64,000 nt of DNA, from NCBI RefSeq assembly GCF_902498185.1, contig NZ_CABVIX010000005.1, forward strand, positions 273,077-337,076, read 5' to 3'. The stretch is from Pseudomonas fluorescens (GTDB lineage Bacteria > Pseudomonadota > Gammaproteobacteria > Pseudomonadales > Pseudomonadaceae). The notes beneath the pieces were generated by a model. That model was not told where the DNA came from and made no database searches. It worked only from the letters and a program-made list of their open reading frames with translations. Positions 62,723 through 64,000 of this stretch are shown piece by piece; within the stretch, counting starts at the first letter, position 1; each line of letters begins with the position of its first letter. The position numbers and the translations under genes were made by a program.

Positions 62723-63107
62723 AAGCACTGTCGAAATCAGCAGTAGTCGTTTAAGCCGAGCCGGAAAATTTCTTAATCCGTCGCGATCCATGTGACCTCG
62801 GCGGGTGTGGAGCTGGGGATATATGACAATCGGGATCGAGCTGGCCTCGTCGTATGCCTATTCCCGGAAAGACCATTGCAGCGCACATCGTACTGACTAG
62901 ATAGTTTCTTGAAATAAAGGTTGACGTACCCCATCCATTCACCTGCCCGGTCAGCCAAGTGCAGTTTGGAAGCGCCTTGAGCATTACATCGAAATGACGG
63001 CTCCAGGCAACGAAAGCGTTAATCGCCACACCGGCTATCGCCGCCACGAAGGCCGCGAGAATGATAGTCAGCTGTACCAATAGCAACTCGCTTTCGCCTC
63101 TGATCAT
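62660..63107 (-). pseudogene. Multi-pass membrane protein, likely immunity to the upstream effector (one +1 frameshift)
   Basis: Frame 1 from the ATG at 63107 reads MIRGESELLLVQLTIILAAF and later NYLVSTMCAAMVFPGIGIRR through GQLDP. A +1 shift in a CCC run (plus-strand GGG 62832-62834) then gives IVIYPQLHTRRGHMDRDGLR, NFPARLKRLLLISTVLSSIG and FVWLMIIAAMIKMSKM to a TGA at 62660. The repaired length is 148 residues (447 nt) with three membrane helices. Its ATG overlaps the effector stop by 4 nt. The second fragment alone (62660-62791) has its own ATG and GAGG and could be a 43-residue protein. Three-helix immunity proteins often neutralise membrane-targeting toxins. Confidence 0.6.
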
Positions 63108-63665
63108 TTTCCATACTCGTGTACAATTTCCCCAGAGACTTCACCTATCCCCGTACCTAACACGGTCCCAGCAAGGGAACCGCCTCCTATCAATACCAGT
63201 CCACAAATAACTCCGCCTACTCCTCCGGTAGCCGCTCCAACCGCTCCACAGCCGATATACGCGGCGTAGCCCCCCACGCGAGCGCCAACCATGCCTCCCG
63301 CCAGCCCACCTGCGAATATACCTGCTTCAGTAAACCGCACTCTTTCACAAGCCTGAGCATCCCCGCTGCTGCACACCTCCTTCACCTTCAAGGCTGACGC
63401 CGTCCCGCCCAATGCAATTCCTACATACCCCCCATACTTCAAGTACTTCGAGACCCGCGCCACTCTATCGAGATGCGTCGCGTACCCTGCGATCTGTCCC
63501 TGTTCCTCCTGCCTTGGACAAGGGCGTGGTCACGTCGCCCTGACGCAACAGACCGCGGCCGGAGTGTGAGGCCTGGGGAAGGCTGCTCAGACAGAGGGCG
63601 CCGGTCGTGGTGACATCACGATCCAGACCTATGCCGCGCCCCATTACGCTCATGCGGCGGCCCAT
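63104..63665 (-). pseudogene. Small PAAR-like protein with glycine-rich hydrophobic C-terminal domain, putative T6SS effector (one +1 frameshift)
   Basis: Frame 1 from the ATG at 63665 gives MGRRMSVMGRGIGLDRDVTT, TGALCLSSLPQASHSGRGLL and RQGDVTTP, a PAAR-type N-terminus with paired xxDxTTxG/GDxTTP turns. Removing one T near 63520-63521 continues PCPRQEEQGQIAGYATHLDR, VARVSKYLKYGGYVGIALGG and a Gly/Ala-rich hydrophobic domain (AGGLAGGMVGARVGGYAAYI) to the stop at 63104. Repaired length is 186 residues (561 nt). PAAR proteins sharpen the T6SS spike and carry C-terminal toxins; a glycine-zipper domain suggests membrane insertion. Either genuinely inactivated or a sequencing error. Confidence 0.6.
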
Positions 63666-63780
63666 CAATGGCACCTCATGGCACGGATCGCAGTGTTAGA
63701 GAGACGCTTCCTGGTCATGTGCGAGTTCCTTGCGAGAGAGCCAGGAACGTAGCACCTGAATCACGGCCTGTTAGGCCACT

Positions 63781-63873
63781 TCAGCCGAATAGGAGGGCCC
63801 CTCCGGCGAACTCGGACAAGTCCCACATGTAGAACGAGTTATTACCTTTTCTCTCGGGGTGGGCGCTGCGGCA
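63781..63873 (-). pseudogene. Possible 3' remnant of a gene cut by the IS element
   Basis: A 30-codon frame open to the IS edge ends at a TGA (63783-63781) and reads ...NNSFYMWDLSEFAGGALLFG. Upstream codons are lost in the element. The family is not recognised, and the frame could be fortuitous. Confidence 0.25.
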
Positions 63874-64000
63874 GGGGGTGTCAGAAATTTTGTGTTCGGG
63901 CATAACATGAGTAAGAGGTGCATGTATGCCAACCAAAAAGAAACCTGCGCGCCAACCGGTGCGAGAGCTGCCGAAGCTTCCAAAGGAGCTGCTTGATCAG
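63874..64000 (+). mobile_element. Left end of an IS256-family insertion sequence (truncated by the window)
   Basis: GGGGTGTCAGAAATTTTGTG (from about 63875) resembles the terminal inverted repeat of IS256-family elements, and a transposase start follows ~50 bp inside. The right end lies beyond the window, so the target duplication cannot be checked. The exact first base is uncertain by a few positions. Confidence 0.65.
63926..64000 (+). CDS. IS256-family transposase, N-terminal fragment
   Basis: 25 codons from the ATG at 63926 to the window edge, reading MPTKKKPARQPVRELPKLPK and then ELLDQ. A basic stretch followed by LPKELLDQ is the usual beginning of Mutator/IS256-type DDE transposases of ~400 residues. 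An ATG at 63922 in another frame is not supported. AAGAGG (63912-63917) provides a ribosome site. Confidence 0.7.
   Translation, partial: MPTKKKPARQPVRELPKLPKELLDQ

Noticed and set aside
63771..63983. 70-codon minus-strand frame spanning the IS boundary
   Set aside because: It crosses from the host sequence into the IS inverted repeat and shows no protein-like pattern.

Overview
The window reads as a chromosomal segment of a Pseudomonas of the P. putida group. It is GC-rich and densely coded. It carries an MvaU/TurB-type H-NS analogue, PvdA plus a complete Fpv pyoverdine-release operon, PobA/PobR, a membrane glucose dehydrogenase next to OprB, DUF1652 and DUF3203 proteins typical of Pseudomonas, and a CrcY-like sRNA between mvaB and an mgtC-like gene, which is the location I recall for crcY in P. 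putida. No rRNA, tRNA or CRISPR array was seen.

0-6.5 kb: 3' end of a ureidoglycine aminohydrolase gene (purine/allantoin catabolism), small Pseudomonas proteins, a LysE exporter, an AraC regulator, and a thiolase / 3-hydroxyacyl-CoA dehydrogenase / TetR operon. 6.5-13.6 kb: a tightly overlapping minus-strand signalling operon (giant hybrid kinase, CheR, CheB, REC-kinase, response regulator) with a divergent single-domain response regulator. 13.6-21.5 kb: cobF, an OprD porin, mvaU, gloA, an AroE-like dehydrogenase, a plastic patch of very small genes with a decayed phage-type PAPS-reductase-like gene, pbpG and a small FlxA-like protein.

21.6-29.3 kb: iron. pvdA sits behind a good PvdS (iron-starvation) box and is followed by the eight-gene fpvGHJKCDEF operon, which reduces and extracts iron from ferri-pyoverdine in the periplasm. 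29.3-40.2 kb: a LysR regulator, pobA/pobR, liuR with a perfect palindromic operator, mvaB, the crcY locus with a sigma-54 promoter and several A-rich Hfq/Crc decoy motifs, an MgtC-like protein, DUF3203, a MocR regulator and an EmrRAB-type efflux operon. 40.3-52.9 kb: an orphan FecR anti-sigma factor, a Na+/H+ antiporter, a chemoreceptor, a betaine-type uptake pair lacking its ATPase, two TonB siderophore receptors and a CAP-domain secreted protein. 53-61 kb: gcd and oprB (periplasmic glucose oxidation and uptake) and two convergent paralogous sensor kinases.

61.6-64 kb: a TerC/Alx exporter followed by an accessory patch. This holds a small PAAR-like protein with a C-terminal glycine-rich hydrophobic domain, overlapped by 4 nt with a multi-pass membrane protein. 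Together they look like a type VI effector/immunity pair. Both genes carry a single-base +1 frameshift in a short homopolymer. An IS256-family element begins at the right edge. This module is the least ordinary content of the window.
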